From contig NZ_CP034463.1 of assembly GCF_003955715.1 (NCBI RefSeq), positions 9,858,001-9,922,000 of the forward strand: DNA of 64,000 bases. The letters are read 5' to 3'. Both the position numbers and the translations under genes were made by a program. Origin of the DNA: Streptomyces aquilus. GTDB taxonomy: Bacteria > Actinomycetota > Actinomycetes > Streptomycetales > Streptomycetaceae. The notes below the pieces were generated by a model. That model was not told the DNA's origin and did no database searches. It saw only the letters and a list, made by a program, of their open reading frames with translations. Positions 33,679 to 43,101 of the stretch are shown here, piece by piece. How positions within the stretch are numbered: the first letter of the stretch is position 1; each line of letters starts with the position of its first letter.

Positions 33679-34904
33679 CCACGCACGCCCCCGCCCCCAC
33701 CGAGCGCTATCTGCTCGCCCCCGACCTGGTCGCCGACCCCTACGGCCACCTCGACGCCCTGCGCGAGAGCGCCCCGGTGCAGTGGAGCCCGCTGCACCAT
33801 GCCTGGCTCGTCACCGGCTACGACGAGGTCATGCGCTGCCTGCGCGACCGGGCCGTCTCCGCCGACCGGGTCCGGCCCCTGATGGACGCCGTCCCGCAAG
33901 GAGCCCGGGAGGACGCCGAGCGTGCCTTCGGCATCCTGTCGCGCTGGATGGTCTTCAACGACCCGCCCCAGCACCGGCGGCTGCGGCAGGTCTTCCAGGA
34001 GGCGTTCGCCGCCCGCGCCGTCGCCCGCTACAGCGCCTTCACCGAGAAGGTCACCCGCGCCGTGCTCGCCCGCAAGGCCGCCCCCGGCCGCACCGGCGAC
34101 CTCATGGCCGACCTCGCCAAGCCCCTGCCGGCCCTGGTGTTCGCCCGCTGGCTGGGCATCCCGCCCACCGACGGGCCCTCCTTCTGGTACTGGAACACCC
34201 GCGTGGCCGACCTCGTGCTCGGCACCGCCCAGGAGGAGAGCGAGTACCGCGCCTCGTTGCAGGCCCTGGTCAGCCTGGAGGACTACCTCGGCGCCCTCGT
34301 CGCCCGGCGGCGCGCGGAGCCCGGCGACGACCTGATCAGCCAGGTGCTGGGGGAGGGCCGGGTGGGCGACTCGGTGAGCGAGGAGGAGTTCGTCGGGATG
34401 CTCACCCAGATGGCGTTCGCCGGCGGGGAGACCACCAGCAACCTCATCGCCAACACGGTCCTGGCCCTGCACACCCGCCCCGACCAGCTGGCCGCGGTGC
34501 GCGCCGAACCGGGCCTGGCCCAGGGCGCGGTGGAGGAGACGCTGCGCCTGGACGGTCCGTCGAAGATGTCGATCCGCACCGCCGCCCAGGACCTCGATCT
34601 CGGCGGGCAGACCATGCGCGCCGGGGACCGGATCTTCCTGGTGACCGCCGCCGCCAACCGGGACCCCGCCCGCTTCCCCGACCCGGGCCGCTTCGACGTC
34701 ACCCGCAGCGGCGCGACCCACCTCGGGTTCGGATTCGGCGCCCACTTCTGCATCGGTGCCGCGCTCGCCCGCCTGGTCGCCGTCTGCGCGGTGCGCACGC
34801 TGGTGTGCGAGCGGCCCGGCCTGAGGCTGGCCGACCCGCAGCGGCTCAGCTGGCAGCCGTCCCTGCTCAACCGCAGCCTCACCGCCCTGCCCGTCCACTA
34901 CTGA
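33675..34904 (+). CDS. cytochrome P450
   Basis: 409 aa, a bacterial class I P450. The I-helix oxygen-binding motif is AGGETT (residues 249-254), the K-helix E-x-x-R is in EETLRLDGP, and the heme loop [13 protein letters not shown] carries Cys 359. The start overlaps the NRPS stop (ATGA), so it is translationally coupled and probably hydroxylates or crosslinks a residue while it is on a carrier domain or after release. It needs ferredoxin and reductase partners, not seen in this window. Confidence 0.95.
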
Positions 34905-34942
34905 CCGGACCGCACACGTCCCCTCGACGAGAGGCATCCCTC

Positions 34943-36190
34943 ATGGCCACCACCCTCGCCGCGGACCGCCCGCGGCTGTGGGCGCCCGCCCGGCACCGTT
35001 CCTTCCGCCTGCTGTGGACGGGGCAGGCGCTCTCCCTGCTCGGTGACGGGTTCAGCGTCGTCGCCTTCTCCTGGATCACGCTGAGCCTGACCGGCTCCAC
35101 CCTCACCCTCGGCTACGTCCTGGCCTTTCAGGCGGTCCCCCGTGCCCTGCTCACCCTGGTGGGCGGCACCCTCGGCGACACCTGGTCCACCCGCACCCTG
35201 ATGGTGGCGTCCAGCTGGACCCGCGCCGCGCTGATGGCCACGGTCGGCGCCGCCGGGCTGACCGGGCATCTGACGGTGTGGATGCTGTGCGCGGCGGCCG
35301 CCGCCTTCGGCGCCGTCGACGCCTTCTTCCAGCCCGCCCGGGTCTCCATCCTGCCGTCGGTGGTCGAGGAGGACCTGCTCGCCCCGGCCAACGCCCTGCT
35401 GGGGGCCGGCGCCCGCACGGCGGCCGTCGTGGGTCCCGCCATCGGTGGTGTCGTGATCGCCCTGACACAGGCGCCGGTCGCCTTCCTCGTCGACGCGGTC
35501 TGCTTCGCCCTGTGCGGCCTGTGCGTGGCCCGCATCCGCACCCGCCCGCGGCCCGGCTCCCCCAAGACCGGCTCCGCCGCGCCGGGTCCGTCCCTCGGCG
35601 CCCGCATCCGGGAGGGCGTCACCTTCACCCTGCGCGACCCGCGCCTGCGCACCATCGTCGCCCTCGACACGGCTGTGAACTTCTGTTACGCGGGCCCCTT
35701 CACGGTCGGATTCGCCGCTCTCGCCGACCAAGTACTGCGCGGAGGGTCGGCCACGCTCGGCGTCCTCAACGGCGCCCTGGCCGGGGGAGCGGTGCTCGGG
35801 ACCCTCGTCGGCGGCGCCGTGGGGGGCCGGCCCCGCGTCGGCCTGCTGGTGGCCGCCCTCGCGGGGTGGCTGGGCGCCGGCATGGCCGTGCTCGGCCTGG
35901 CGCAGAGCACGCCGGTCGTGGTCGCGACCGTACTGGCGATGGGGTTCGCCATCGGTTACCAGGGCGTGTTCGGGCTGAGCTGGATCCAGCGCAACATCCC
36001 GCAGGACGTCCTGACCCGTGTGGTCTCCGTCGACATGGTCCTCGGCTACGCCGCCGCCCCCCTGTCGCTGATCCTGTGCGGTTTTCTGGCGGGGACGGGG
36101 CACCTCGCCCTGTTCGCTGTCGTGGCCGTGGTCCTGGCCGGCACGGGGCTGGCGGTGCTCGGGTCACGGGCGGTGCGGGAGATGCGCTGA
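34943..36190 (+). CDS. MFS exporter (EntS/MFS_3-like)
   Basis: 415 aa with about eleven to twelve membrane helices and the MFS signature region WTGQALSLLGDGFSVVAFSW at the N-terminus, plus GARTAAVVGPAIGGVVIA in helix 5. This layout is typical of MFS_3 exporters beside NRPS genes (enterobactin exporter type), so it probably exports the NRPS product. ATG at 34943 is chosen by family start; it lies 38 nt after the P450 in the same operon. It converges with the LAL gene at only 14 nt. Confidence 0.92.
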   Translation: MATTLAADRPRLWAPARHRSFRLLWTGQALSLLGDGFSVVAFSWITLSLTGSTLTLGYVLAFQAVPRALLTLVGGTLGDTWSTRTLMVASSWTRAALMATVGAAGLTGHLTVWMLCAAAAAFGAVDAFFQPARVSILPSVVEEDLLAPANALLGAGARTAAVVGPAIGGVVIALTQAPVAFLVDAVCFALCGLCVARIRTRPRPGSPKTGSAAPGPSLGARIREGVTFTLRDPRLRTIVALDTAVNFCYAGPFTVGFAALADQVLRGGSATLGVLNGALAGGAVLGTLVGGAVGGRPRVGLLVAALAGWLGAGMAVLGLAQSTPVVVATVLAMGFAIGYQGVFGLSWIQRNIPQDVLTRVVSVDMVLGYAAAPLSLILCGFLAGTGHLALFAVVAVVLAGTGLAVLGSRAVREMR

Positions 36191-36204
36191 CCCGGCCGAC
36201 ACGT

Positions 36205-39120
36205 TCAGCCGGAGCGCAGAGCGGCCGATCGCGCGCACAGATCCGCGCGGTTGGCCGCTCCGGTCTTGGTGATGAGACTGGCGATGTGCTTCTCCGCGGT
36301 CCGGGGCGAGATGAACAGCCGGTCGGCTATGTCCTTGTTGCTCAGACGCTCCGCGAGCAGCCGGAACACGTCGAACTCCCGGACGGTCACCCCTTGGGTG
36401 CGCAGCTGCTCCGGAATGCCGCTGGTGCCGCTGCGGTGCTGGTGCACCGGGGCGCCCAGGCGGCGCAGTCCCGCCCGGCAGGCGCCGGTGACGGCGGCGA
36501 TGTCCCGTTCGTGGAAGTAGTGTTCGGCGCGCCGCAGCCAGCCCACCGGATCTCCCCAGTCGTCCTGGTGCGCGGCGTCCGCGATCAGCCGCAGCCCCAG
36601 ATGCTGGGCCAGCGGATAGGGCTCGGCCACCACCAGGGCGGCCTCCACGGCGGCCGCCGCGTCCGTCCGGGCCCCTTCCCGGCCCAGCAGGACGGCCTCG
36701 GCCAGGTGCACGAACTGCCGGTTCCAGCGCATGCGGGCCATGGCGGTCGCCGTGATCTCCGCATGCCGGGCCCGGTCGGCGTCCCCGCCCAGCACGTCCA
36801 GCAGGAGCAGCAGCCCATGGGTGCCGCTGAGATGGTAGGTGGAGGGGTTGTCCGCCTCCAGGGCCTGCACCCCCGCCAACTCCGTGCGGGCCAGGTCCCG
36901 GTTCTCCTCCAGCAGGGCGCAGAAGGCCCGCGCCAGGCCCAGGCAGAGCGGCTCCTCCTGCGAACCGGCGCCGTCCCACTCGGTGAAGGCCGCGAGCGCC
37001 GCCTCCATGGCGGGCCGGTCCCCGCGATGGGCCTCCAACGTGGCCTGCGCCATGAGCACGTAGCGCACGGCGGGGGCCAGGCGCAGCCGGCGCACGACGG
37101 CCAGGCACTCGGCGGCGGTCGTGCGTGCGGCGGCGTCCTTGCCGCGCAGCACGGCATCGAGGACGAGGATGCCGTCGACGGTGTGCACGATGTTCACCGA
37201 GCCCAGCCGCAGCGCCTCCTGGCGGGCCGTCAGCAGTCCCGCGGTGTCGCCCTCGGCGAGCCAGGCGTTGCCGCCCATGCGGGTGGCCGCGTACATGCGC
37301 TGCAGCGGCAGCCGGTGGCGTTCGGCGGCGGACAGGGCTTGTCCGAGCATGGCCGCCGACTCCTGCGGGTCCCGCTCGCGGGCCACGGTGGCGAGCAGTT
37401 CCCAGGCCTGGCAGGCGACGACGGGCAGTCCGTGCCGCTCGGCGGTGTCGGCCGCGGAGCGCGCCAGCTTCTCGGCGTGCTGGGTGCGGTCCGGGCCGGG
37501 CGTGTCCAGGGCGAGGTAGGCGGCGGTGACGTCCACGGCCGCCGCGGTGGCTTCGTCGGGGGCGGCGGCCAGTACCTCGCGGGCGCGGACGATCTGCCGG
37601 TTGCCGTCGCTCCACCGGCCCGCCGTGTGGGCCACCTTGGCCAGCCGTGCGTGCAGCGTCGCCAGACGCGCGGCGCTCAGACCGGCGCCGCCGAGGGCGT
37701 GCAGGTCGTCCACCAGGTCGAAGGCGCGGGCGAAGTCGCCGGCTTCGGCGAGGGCGGGCAGCAGGTTCTCCAGGACCGCGGCCCGTGCCTGTGGATCGTC
37801 GGCGTCGACGAGCAGGGACTCGGCACGGCTGAGGAGGGTCACGGCGGAGTTCAGCGCGCCCGCGGCCAGGGCGCGTCCGCCCGCGTCGGCGTACAGGAGC
37901 CCGGCCTCGACCCGGTCGCCGGCCTCGCAGCGCAGACCGGCGGCCAGGGCGCACCAGTCGCCTTCCAGGGCGGGGTGGAGTTCCTCCACCGCCTGCGCGC
38001 CCCGCCGTGCCAGGTCCGCTCGCTGGCCCGGCGTCATCTGGGTGAACAGGGCCTCGAGAGTGGGGGAGTGGCGGAAGGAGTACCAGTCGGGGGCGGGTTC
38101 GTCGGGGACGACGAGCCGGGCGGCGACGCCGGCGTGGAGGTGGCCGAGCAGGGTCCGGTCGTCGACGTCGGTCATGTGCTGCAGGACGGACAGGGGGAAG
38201 CGGCGGCCCAGCACCGCCGCGGCGGACAGCAGGGTCAGGCCCTGGGTGCCGAGTCGGTCGATGCGGCGCAGAATGCCGCGGGCCAGGGTTGAGGAAACGT
38301 CACGGCGCAGGTCGCCGACGGCGCGCCAGCCACCGGGACCCTGCACCAGGGTGCCCGAGCCGATCATCGACTGCAGCAGTTCCTCGACGAGGTAGGGGCT
38401 GCCCGCGCTGTCCTCCCACAGTTTGCCGAGCACTTCGGCGGGCACGTCGTCGGGGCTGTTCACGCCCAGCTGGGTGGCGATCACCTGGTGGACCTGCTCC
38501 TGGGACAGCGGCGCCAGTTCGACCACGGTGGCCGCGCCGCGGCGCCGCGCGGACTGCGCGAGGTCGAGGGCGTCGCTGATGTCGGTGCGCACGGTGGCCA
38601 CCAGCAGGACGGGCGTGTACGCCAGGTTGTCGACCAGGTACTCCAGGACGCCGAGGGTCTCGGGGTCGGCGTCGTGCAGATCCTCCAGGAGCAGTAACTG
38701 GCCCTGGCCGCGGCCGGCGGCGATGAGCAGGCGCAGCACCGCCTCGCCGAGGATGACCATGGAGCTGCTGTCGCGTTCCCCTGTGTCCCAGTCGGGGATC
38801 AGCCGGCCCAGCACCGGACGGTAGGGACCGAGCGCGAGGTCGTCCATGGGCTCGCCGCCGCGGAACAGCGACATCAGCGCCTCGGTGAGAGGCCGGAACG
38901 GTACGGCGGGGCCCGTGGTGCTGCTGCGGCCGCGCAGCACGCGCATCCCGGAGCCCAGGGCCCCGCCCACAGCCTCCGCGGCCAGCCGGGACTTGCCGAT
39001 TCCGGCCTCGCCGACCAGGAAGACGACGCTGCCCAAGCCCTGCCTCGCGTCGGCCATGGCGCGTTCGAGCTGGGTGAGTTGGAGGTCCCGCCCGACCAGG
39101 GAAGGCGTATGGGAACGCAT
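36205..39120 (-). CDS. LAL-type LuxR regulator with a TTA codon
   Basis: 971 aa. It is an STAND/LAL protein: Walker A GEAGIGKS at residues 37-44, Walker B-like LLLLEDLHDA near 142-151, long helical TPR-like middle, and a C-terminal LuxR HTH (LSNKDIADRLFISPRTAEKH). Codon 142 (bases 38697-38695) is TTA, the rare leucine codon read only by the bldA tRNA in Streptomyces. Its translation is therefore likely tied to development. It is the probable pathway activator. ATG at 39120 (MRSHTPSLVGRD) is used; the open frame upstream has no family match. Confidence 0.93.
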   Translation of the reverse strand: MRSHTPSLVGRDLQLTQLERAMADARQGLGSVVFLVGEAGIGKSRLAAEAVGGALGSGMRVLRGRSSTTGPAVPFRPLTEALMSLFRGGEPMDDLALGPYRPVLGRLIPDWDTGERDSSSMVILGEAVLRLLIAAGRGQGQLLLLEDLHDADPETLGVLEYLVDNLAYTPVLLVATVRTDISDALDLAQSARRRGAATVVELAPLSQEQVHQVIATQLGVNSPDDVPAEVLGKLWEDSAGSPYLVEELLQSMIGSGTLVQGPGGWRAVGDLRRDVSSTLARGILRRIDRLGTQGLTLLSAAAVLGRRFPLSVLQHMTDVDDRTLLGHLHAGVAARLVVPDEPAPDWYSFRHSPTLEALFTQMTPGQRADLARRGAQAVEELHPALEGDWCALAAGLRCEAGDRVEAGLLYADAGGRALAAGALNSAVTLLSRAESLLVDADDPQARAAVLENLLPALAEAGDFARAFDLVDDLHALGGAGLSAARLATLHARLAKVAHTAGRWSDGNRQIVRAREVLAAAPDEATAAAVDVTAAYLALDTPGPDRTQHAEKLARSAADTAERHGLPVVACQAWELLATVARERDPQESAAMLGQALSAAERHRLPLQRMYAATRMGGNAWLAEGDTAGLLTARQEALRLGSVNIVHTVDGILVLDAVLRGKDAAARTTAAECLAVVRRLRLAPAVRYVLMAQATLEAHRGDRPAMEAALAAFTEWDGAGSQEEPLCLGLARAFCALLEENRDLARTELAGVQALEADNPSTYHLSGTHGLLLLLDVLGGDADRARHAEITATAMARMRWNRQFVHLAEAVLLGREGARTDAAAAVEAALVVAEPYPLAQHLGLRLIADAAHQDDWGDPVGWLRRAEHYFHERDIAAVTGACRAGLRRLGAPVHQHRSGTSGIPEQLRTQGVTVREFDVFRLLAERLSNKDIADRLFISPRTAEKHIASLITKTGAANRADLCARSAALRSG

Positions 39121-39308
39121 GAACGCTGATGATAGGCGGCAGAGTGCGCCTGGGGCAGATCGCACCCAAGTCGAGATCAACTGCGGGCGTGCACGCGGGA
39201 AGAGCACACAGCCCGTGCGCGCGCGGGCGCAGGTGGGGTGTGAACGCGGCGGCGCGGGCCCGCCGCGGCGGGCCCGCGCCATCACGCGGAACGTCTGGCG
39301 GACGTCGG

Positions 39309-39515
39309 TCAGTTGGGGGCGGAGACCGAGGTGTCCAGGGTGCTCAGGGTGATGACGATGCCGCTGGTGAGGACCATGCCGGCCAGCACGCGGGCACGGG
39401 CGCAGGCGCGGTTGCGGCCGGAGAGGGTGATGCCGCCCGCGGCGTCCTGCTCGGCGGGCACGGTCTCGGCGGCGGTGAACTCGGCGGAGTCGGCGGCGAC
39501 GAGGTGCTGGTCCAT
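39309..39515 (-). CDS. putative double-Gly-leader RiPP precursor peptide
   Basis: 68 aa. The acidic leader MDQHLVAADSAEFTAAETVP AEQDAAGG ends in a classical double-Gly motif at residues 27-28. The 40-residue predicted core starts ITLSG, contains one Cys at core position 10, a basic stretch (RNRACARAR) and a hydrophobic, hydroxy-rich end (LTSGIVITLSTLDTSVSAPN). It has ten Ser/Thr but only that single Cys, so at most one thioether could form. It lies 89 nt downstream of the LanM-like gene on the same strand. AGAAGGGA precedes the ATG by 8 nt. The precursor role is inferred from context and the GG motif. Confidence 0.65.
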   Translation of the reverse strand: MDQHLVAADSAEFTAAETVPAEQDAAGGITLSGRNRACARARVLAGMVLTSGIVITLSTLDTSVSAPN

Positions 39516-39536
39516 GACGGTGGTCCCTTCTGGTGT

Positions 39537-39555
39537 CCCGTGCGGGGCGCACGGG
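39537..39555 (-). promoter_or_regulatory. hairpin between lanM and the precursor gene
   Basis: A perfect 7-bp stem (CCCGTGC / GCACGGG, 5-nt loop) lies 22 nt upstream of the precursor start and about 50 nt after the lanM stop. It could attenuate readthrough or stabilise the short precursor mRNA. Confidence 0.4.
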
Positions 39556-39604
39556 GTGGGAGGTGGGAGGAGCCGTTGTGCTGACGAGCAAAGGTGCGGG
39601 TGGG

Positions 39605-42600
39605 TCAGTGGTCGGGGTGGTGCAGGAGCAGGACTGACGGGACGGCGTCCGGGTCGGCCAGGCGGAGCAGTCCGTAGCCGATGCCGGCCAGGCCGGTCAT
39701 CAGCGCGGGGGAGGGGACGTGGTCGGGGGTGGCGCACCGGTGGCCCTGGGCCTCGACGAGGGCGAGGACGTGACCGCTGTGCCGGCGCAGGGCCGACCGG
39801 GCTGTGGTGTCGCCTTGTTCGGCCAGGGCGGCCAGGGCATCCAGTCGGCCGAGGGCGCCCTGGGCGAGGCTGAGGTCGGGGCCGGTGGGGGCGTTGGCGA
39901 GGCGGCCGGTGCCTTCCGTGAGTCCGGCGGCGGCCTGTCCGGCCAGCCCGTGCGCCCAGGAGAGGTCCGCTTCGTCGCCGGTGTGCGGCGTGGCGTCGAG
40001 CAGGGCGCGGGCTGCGGCTTCGACGCCGGCCGCACGCTCGGGCCGGTGTCCGGCCCAGCGCCGCAGCGCCCATACGATTCCGGCGGTGCCGTCGGCGAGA
40101 CCGGCGGTGGCGGGGAGGTGACCGTCTGCCGGTGCTGTGGCCAGGAGGTCCGCGATCCGGTCCGCCAGGCGCAGGGCCGCCGGATCACCGGTGGCCTCGT
40201 ACGCGGCGACCGCGGCGGCCAGTGCCCCGGCTCGGCCCTGGGCCAGCCCGGGGTCGGAACACGCCGCCGTCGCGTGGCCGAGTGCGGTCAGCGCGTCCGG
40301 CAGACAGGCCCGCAGGTTCTCGTCGAGGAGCTGGGCCAGGCGGACCAGCGTGTACACGATCCCGCCGAGTCCGTCGTAGCCGCCGGGGCCCGCCGCCGCG
40401 CTCAGTTCGGGGTCCTCGGCGAGCGCCTTGAGCAGGGCGGGGAGCGGGCGGACCGCCTCACGGGCGGCCGCGCCGTAGCGCCCGGATCCGGTGAGTGCCT
40501 CGGTGTGGGCGAGGAATAGGGCCACCCCGCAGTAGCCCTGGGCCAGGCCCGCCCCCATCGGCAGGACGGCCCAGTGCGCTCCGGACACCCGTTCCAGGCC
40601 GATCCAGTTGGCGCGCGAGCCGCCCCGCACCGCGCGGGCGGTGATCTCGTCGGCGATCCCGCACGCGGCGGCCAGCAGGCGGGACGGTTCGGGCGCCACC
40701 GGCGGCACGGGGGCCGGGGTGAGTTCCGAACGGGGGCGGTCGAGCGGTGAAGTCGCGCCGCGTACCGCGAGGGTGGCCGAGATGATCCATTCCTGGTCGT
40801 GGCAGTCGACCTCGTCCATCCGGCCGAGCTTGTCGCGCACGGCCGTCGCGGCGGCCACCGGCAGCACGCCGGGCAGCGAGGTGCCGTCGTCGGCATGCAC
40901 CGCGGTGCCGGTGGGGCGGTGGGTGAAGAAGGGGATGTCGCCGCGCCACAGGGCCGCGGTCTCGTGCTCGATGAGGCGCTCGCGCGCCGTGTCGTGCGCG
41001 GACTCGGTCCACAGCACTGCGAACACGCCTTCCCGGGCGAGCGCGTCGCTCAGCAGCGCGGGGTGGGTGGACTCCTCCAGAAGCGTGGCGTACAGCCGGG
41101 TCGCGCGGGCGATCAGCCGGGCCGGGCGTTCCGTCCAGCGGACCAACGGGCCGTCCGCGTCGAGCAGTTCGCGGCGGTGCGCGGCGATCGCCGTGTAGGC
41201 GGTGCGGAATCCTCCGAGCAGGGCCGCCGTGTGGTCGGCGCTGGAGAGGGAGGTGCCGTGGGGCAGCGGGTGGTTCTGGGCCGCAGGGCTGGGCAGTGGG
41301 CCGCGTACCGCCCGCATCGTGTCCTGTCCGCTGTCCTCCCAGCGCAGGCCCTCGCTGGGGAAGGTGCCGTCGGTGTCCCGGCCGAGTGCGGAGATGTCCA
41401 GGGCACCGTGCTCGCCGATGAGGAGGTGGGGGAGCAGGCAGGTGCGGTGGACGGAGGCGGCCAGGGCGTCCGCGGCCGGGTCGGCGCCCGCCGTGAGGGC
41501 CTGTCCGAGACCGGTGTGCAGCAGTGTCTCGGCGTCCACCAGGACCGGCTGGTCGCCGTGGGCGATGACGTTCTCGTAGTGCATGTCGGCGCCGTCCACC
41601 GCGTAGAGCAGGGCCAGCAGGGCGCCCTGGCGGCGGTAGAAGGCGTCGGTCTCGGTGACCGACGTGCACCAGCGGTGCTCGATGAACTCCAGCCAGCCGT
41701 AGGCGTCGCGGCGCAGCGTGCGCGGAGTGCGCAGTCCCAGTCCGGGCACCTTGGCGTTGAGCCAGGCGACCAGGTGGTCGAGGAGAGCGTGCTGGTCGAG
41801 GGGGCGGGGCTTGTGGACGAGCCGGCTGCCGTCGGCGAAGTGCAGGATCGCCACGGACCGGTTGCCCTGGTGGGCGTCGCCGCGGCCGAGGTCGACACGG
41901 ACGAGCCTGTCCGGCGTACGGCCGTCGAGGAGGGTGGTGGCCAGGGCTGAGCGGTCGGCCTGGAAGCGGGCGGCCAGCTCGGCGGCGGCCTGCGTCGCGT
42001 CCAGGGCGGTCCGGGTGAGCATCCGGGCCAGTACGGGGTAGGCGGCGAACAGGTCCGCCAGTCCGCGGCGGGTGCCGGCGGCCGCGGCGAAGGAGACGAA
42101 CCGCTCGCGCGGACCGGCTCCCGCCAGCCGCCGGGCGCGGCGGGCGGCGTGCAGTTCCTGGACCAGGGTGCGGGCGGCCTGCCGGACCAGCTGGCGGGTC
42201 AGGCGCTCGGTGAATCCGTCCCGCCACACGGTGGCTTCGGTGTCCGGGAGGCCGGCCGTCAGGTCCGCGAAGCGGGCGGCGGCCGTGGCGACCAGCGGCC
42301 TGACCACCGGGGCGAACACGTCCGGACCGGCGCCGCCGACCTCGACCTCGGCGAGGCCGTCGGGCGCGGCGGCCAGCACTTCCTCCGCGAAGGAGGCCCA
42401 GTCGGGCTTGGCGGTCCGCTCTGCCAGGCGCTCGGCGGGCTCGGCGGCCAGGGCCGCCGCGGTGTCGCCGTCCACGCCCAGGCGGTCCAGCCGCAGGGCG
42501 AAGCCCTCCGCGTCCCCGACGGCCCAGGGCATCGGCCCGCGGGCGCCGGTCGCGGCGGCCGCGTCGGGGAGCCCGGGGGCGGCGAGCCGCTCCGTGAGGG

Positions 42601-42709
42601 TCAGCGCCGGGGCCCACCAGGTGGCGGGAAGGTCGGCGCTCCGGGGAGTCGGGAGGCTGGCGGTGTCGGTCACGAGAAGAAGGTCGCAGACCCCCTGCGG
42701 GCCCCACAT
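39605..42709 (-). CDS. LanM-like lanthipeptide synthetase with zinc-less cyclase domain
   Basis: 1034 aa. The N-terminal DUF4135 dehydratase is intact: GDAHQGNRSVAILHF near residue 280, YGWLEFIEHRWC, DMHYENVIAHGDQPVLVDAE. The C-terminal LanC-like domain is recognisable (YDGLGGIVYTLVRLAQLL ... ALMTGLAGIGYGLLRL). The zinc ligands are gone: usual WCHG reads WAHG (Ala 919) and usual LCHG reads LAQG (Ala 949, Gln 950). It should phosphorylate and dehydrate Ser/Thr of the neighbouring peptide but cannot cyclise by the zinc mechanism. ATG at 42709 has GGGGGA upstream; an alternative GTG at 42673 (VTDTASLPTP) would shorten it by 12 aa. Confidence 0.88.
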   Translation of the reverse strand: MWGPQGVCDLLLVTDTASLPTPRSADLPATWWAPALTLTERLAAPGLPDAAAATGARGPMPWAVGDAEGFALRLDRLGVDGDTAAALAAEPAERLAERTAKPDWASFAEEVLAAAPDGLAEVEVGGAGPDVFAPVVRPLVATAAARFADLTAGLPDTEATVWRDGFTERLTRQLVRQAARTLVQELHAARRARRLAGAGPRERFVSFAAAAGTRRGLADLFAAYPVLARMLTRTALDATQAAAELAARFQADRSALATTLLDGRTPDRLVRVDLGRGDAHQGNRSVAILHFADGSRLVHKPRPLDQHALLDHLVAWLNAKVPGLGLRTPRTLRRDAYGWLEFIEHRWCTSVTETDAFYRRQGALLALLYAVDGADMHYENVIAHGDQPVLVDAETLLHTGLGQALTAGADPAADALAASVHRTCLLPHLLIGEHGALDISALGRDTDGTFPSEGLRWEDSGQDTMRAVRGPLPSPAAQNHPLPHGTSLSSADHTAALLGGFRTAYTAIAAHRRELLDADGPLVRWTERPARLIARATRLYATLLEESTHPALLSDALAREGVFAVLWTESAHDTARERLIEHETAALWRGDIPFFTHRPTGTAVHADDGTSLPGVLPVAAATAVRDKLGRMDEVDCHDQEWIISATLAVRGATSPLDRPRSELTPAPVPPVAPEPSRLLAAACGIADEITARAVRGGSRANWIGLERVSGAHWAVLPMGAGLAQGYCGVALFLAHTEALTGSGRYGAAAREAVRPLPALLKALAEDPELSAAAGPGGYDGLGGIVYTLVRLAQLLDENLRACLPDALTALGHATAACSDPGLAQGRAGALAAAVAAYEATGDPAALRLADRIADLLATAPADGHLPATAGLADGTAGIVWALRRWAGHRPERAAGVEAAARALLDATPHTGDEADLSWAHGLAGQAAAGLTEGTGRLANAPTGPDLSLAQGALGRLDALAALAEQGDTTARSALRRHSGHVLALVEAQGHRCATPDHVPSPALMTGLAGIGYGLLRLADPDAVPSVLLLHHPDH

Positions 42710-43101
42710 GGGTAACCGTCCCCCATATTCTCGCCGCACCCTCCCCATGGGTGGGGGTATGGGGGGCGGGAGTGGAGAACCGCAGGTGGGGGGCGTGCGT
42801 CTCCAGGAGTGTGCGGCGGGTGGGTTCGGCCGCAGCGGGGTGGAGTGGGTACCGGGTGGGTGCGCGCCCCCCATGGCTCCGTATAGGAGGTTGCGTCCGG
42901 CCTTGGCCGCGTTGCCCTGGGCGGGGTGAACGGCCAGGGCATCCCCGCCTGCTGGGCGGCACCGGGGCGGGCGGTACGTAAATGTGGGGTCCGTCTACCG
43001 ATGCCCCGGCGGTCGTGCGGACGGCACGGTGTTCCCAAGTCCCCATGCCAGACCGCCCGCAGAGTCTCAGGCCGGGCGCACGATCTTCCAAGGAGCAGCA
43101 G
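42710..43101. promoter_or_regulatory. 392-nt divergent promoter region with G-quadruplex motif
   Basis: It lies between the LanM-like gene (leftward) and the first small LuxR gene (rightward). Bases 42749-42770 on the plus strand form GGG-T-GGGGG-TAT-GGGGGG-C-GGG, a canonical four-tract G-quadruplex motif, about 40-60 nt upstream of the LanM start. CCCATGG occurs nearby (42744-42750) and again near 42871. No clear -35/-10 pair could be picked. Confidence 0.5.

Noticed and set aside
35278-38292. 1004-codon rightward open frame across the MFS end and the LAL gene
   Set aside because: It overlaps two well-supported genes in other frames and has no domain.
39741-39800. Possible second precursor peptide in frames within the lanM 3' end
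   Set aside because: The frames lie inside the conserved LanC-like domain coding sequence and have no leader motif.
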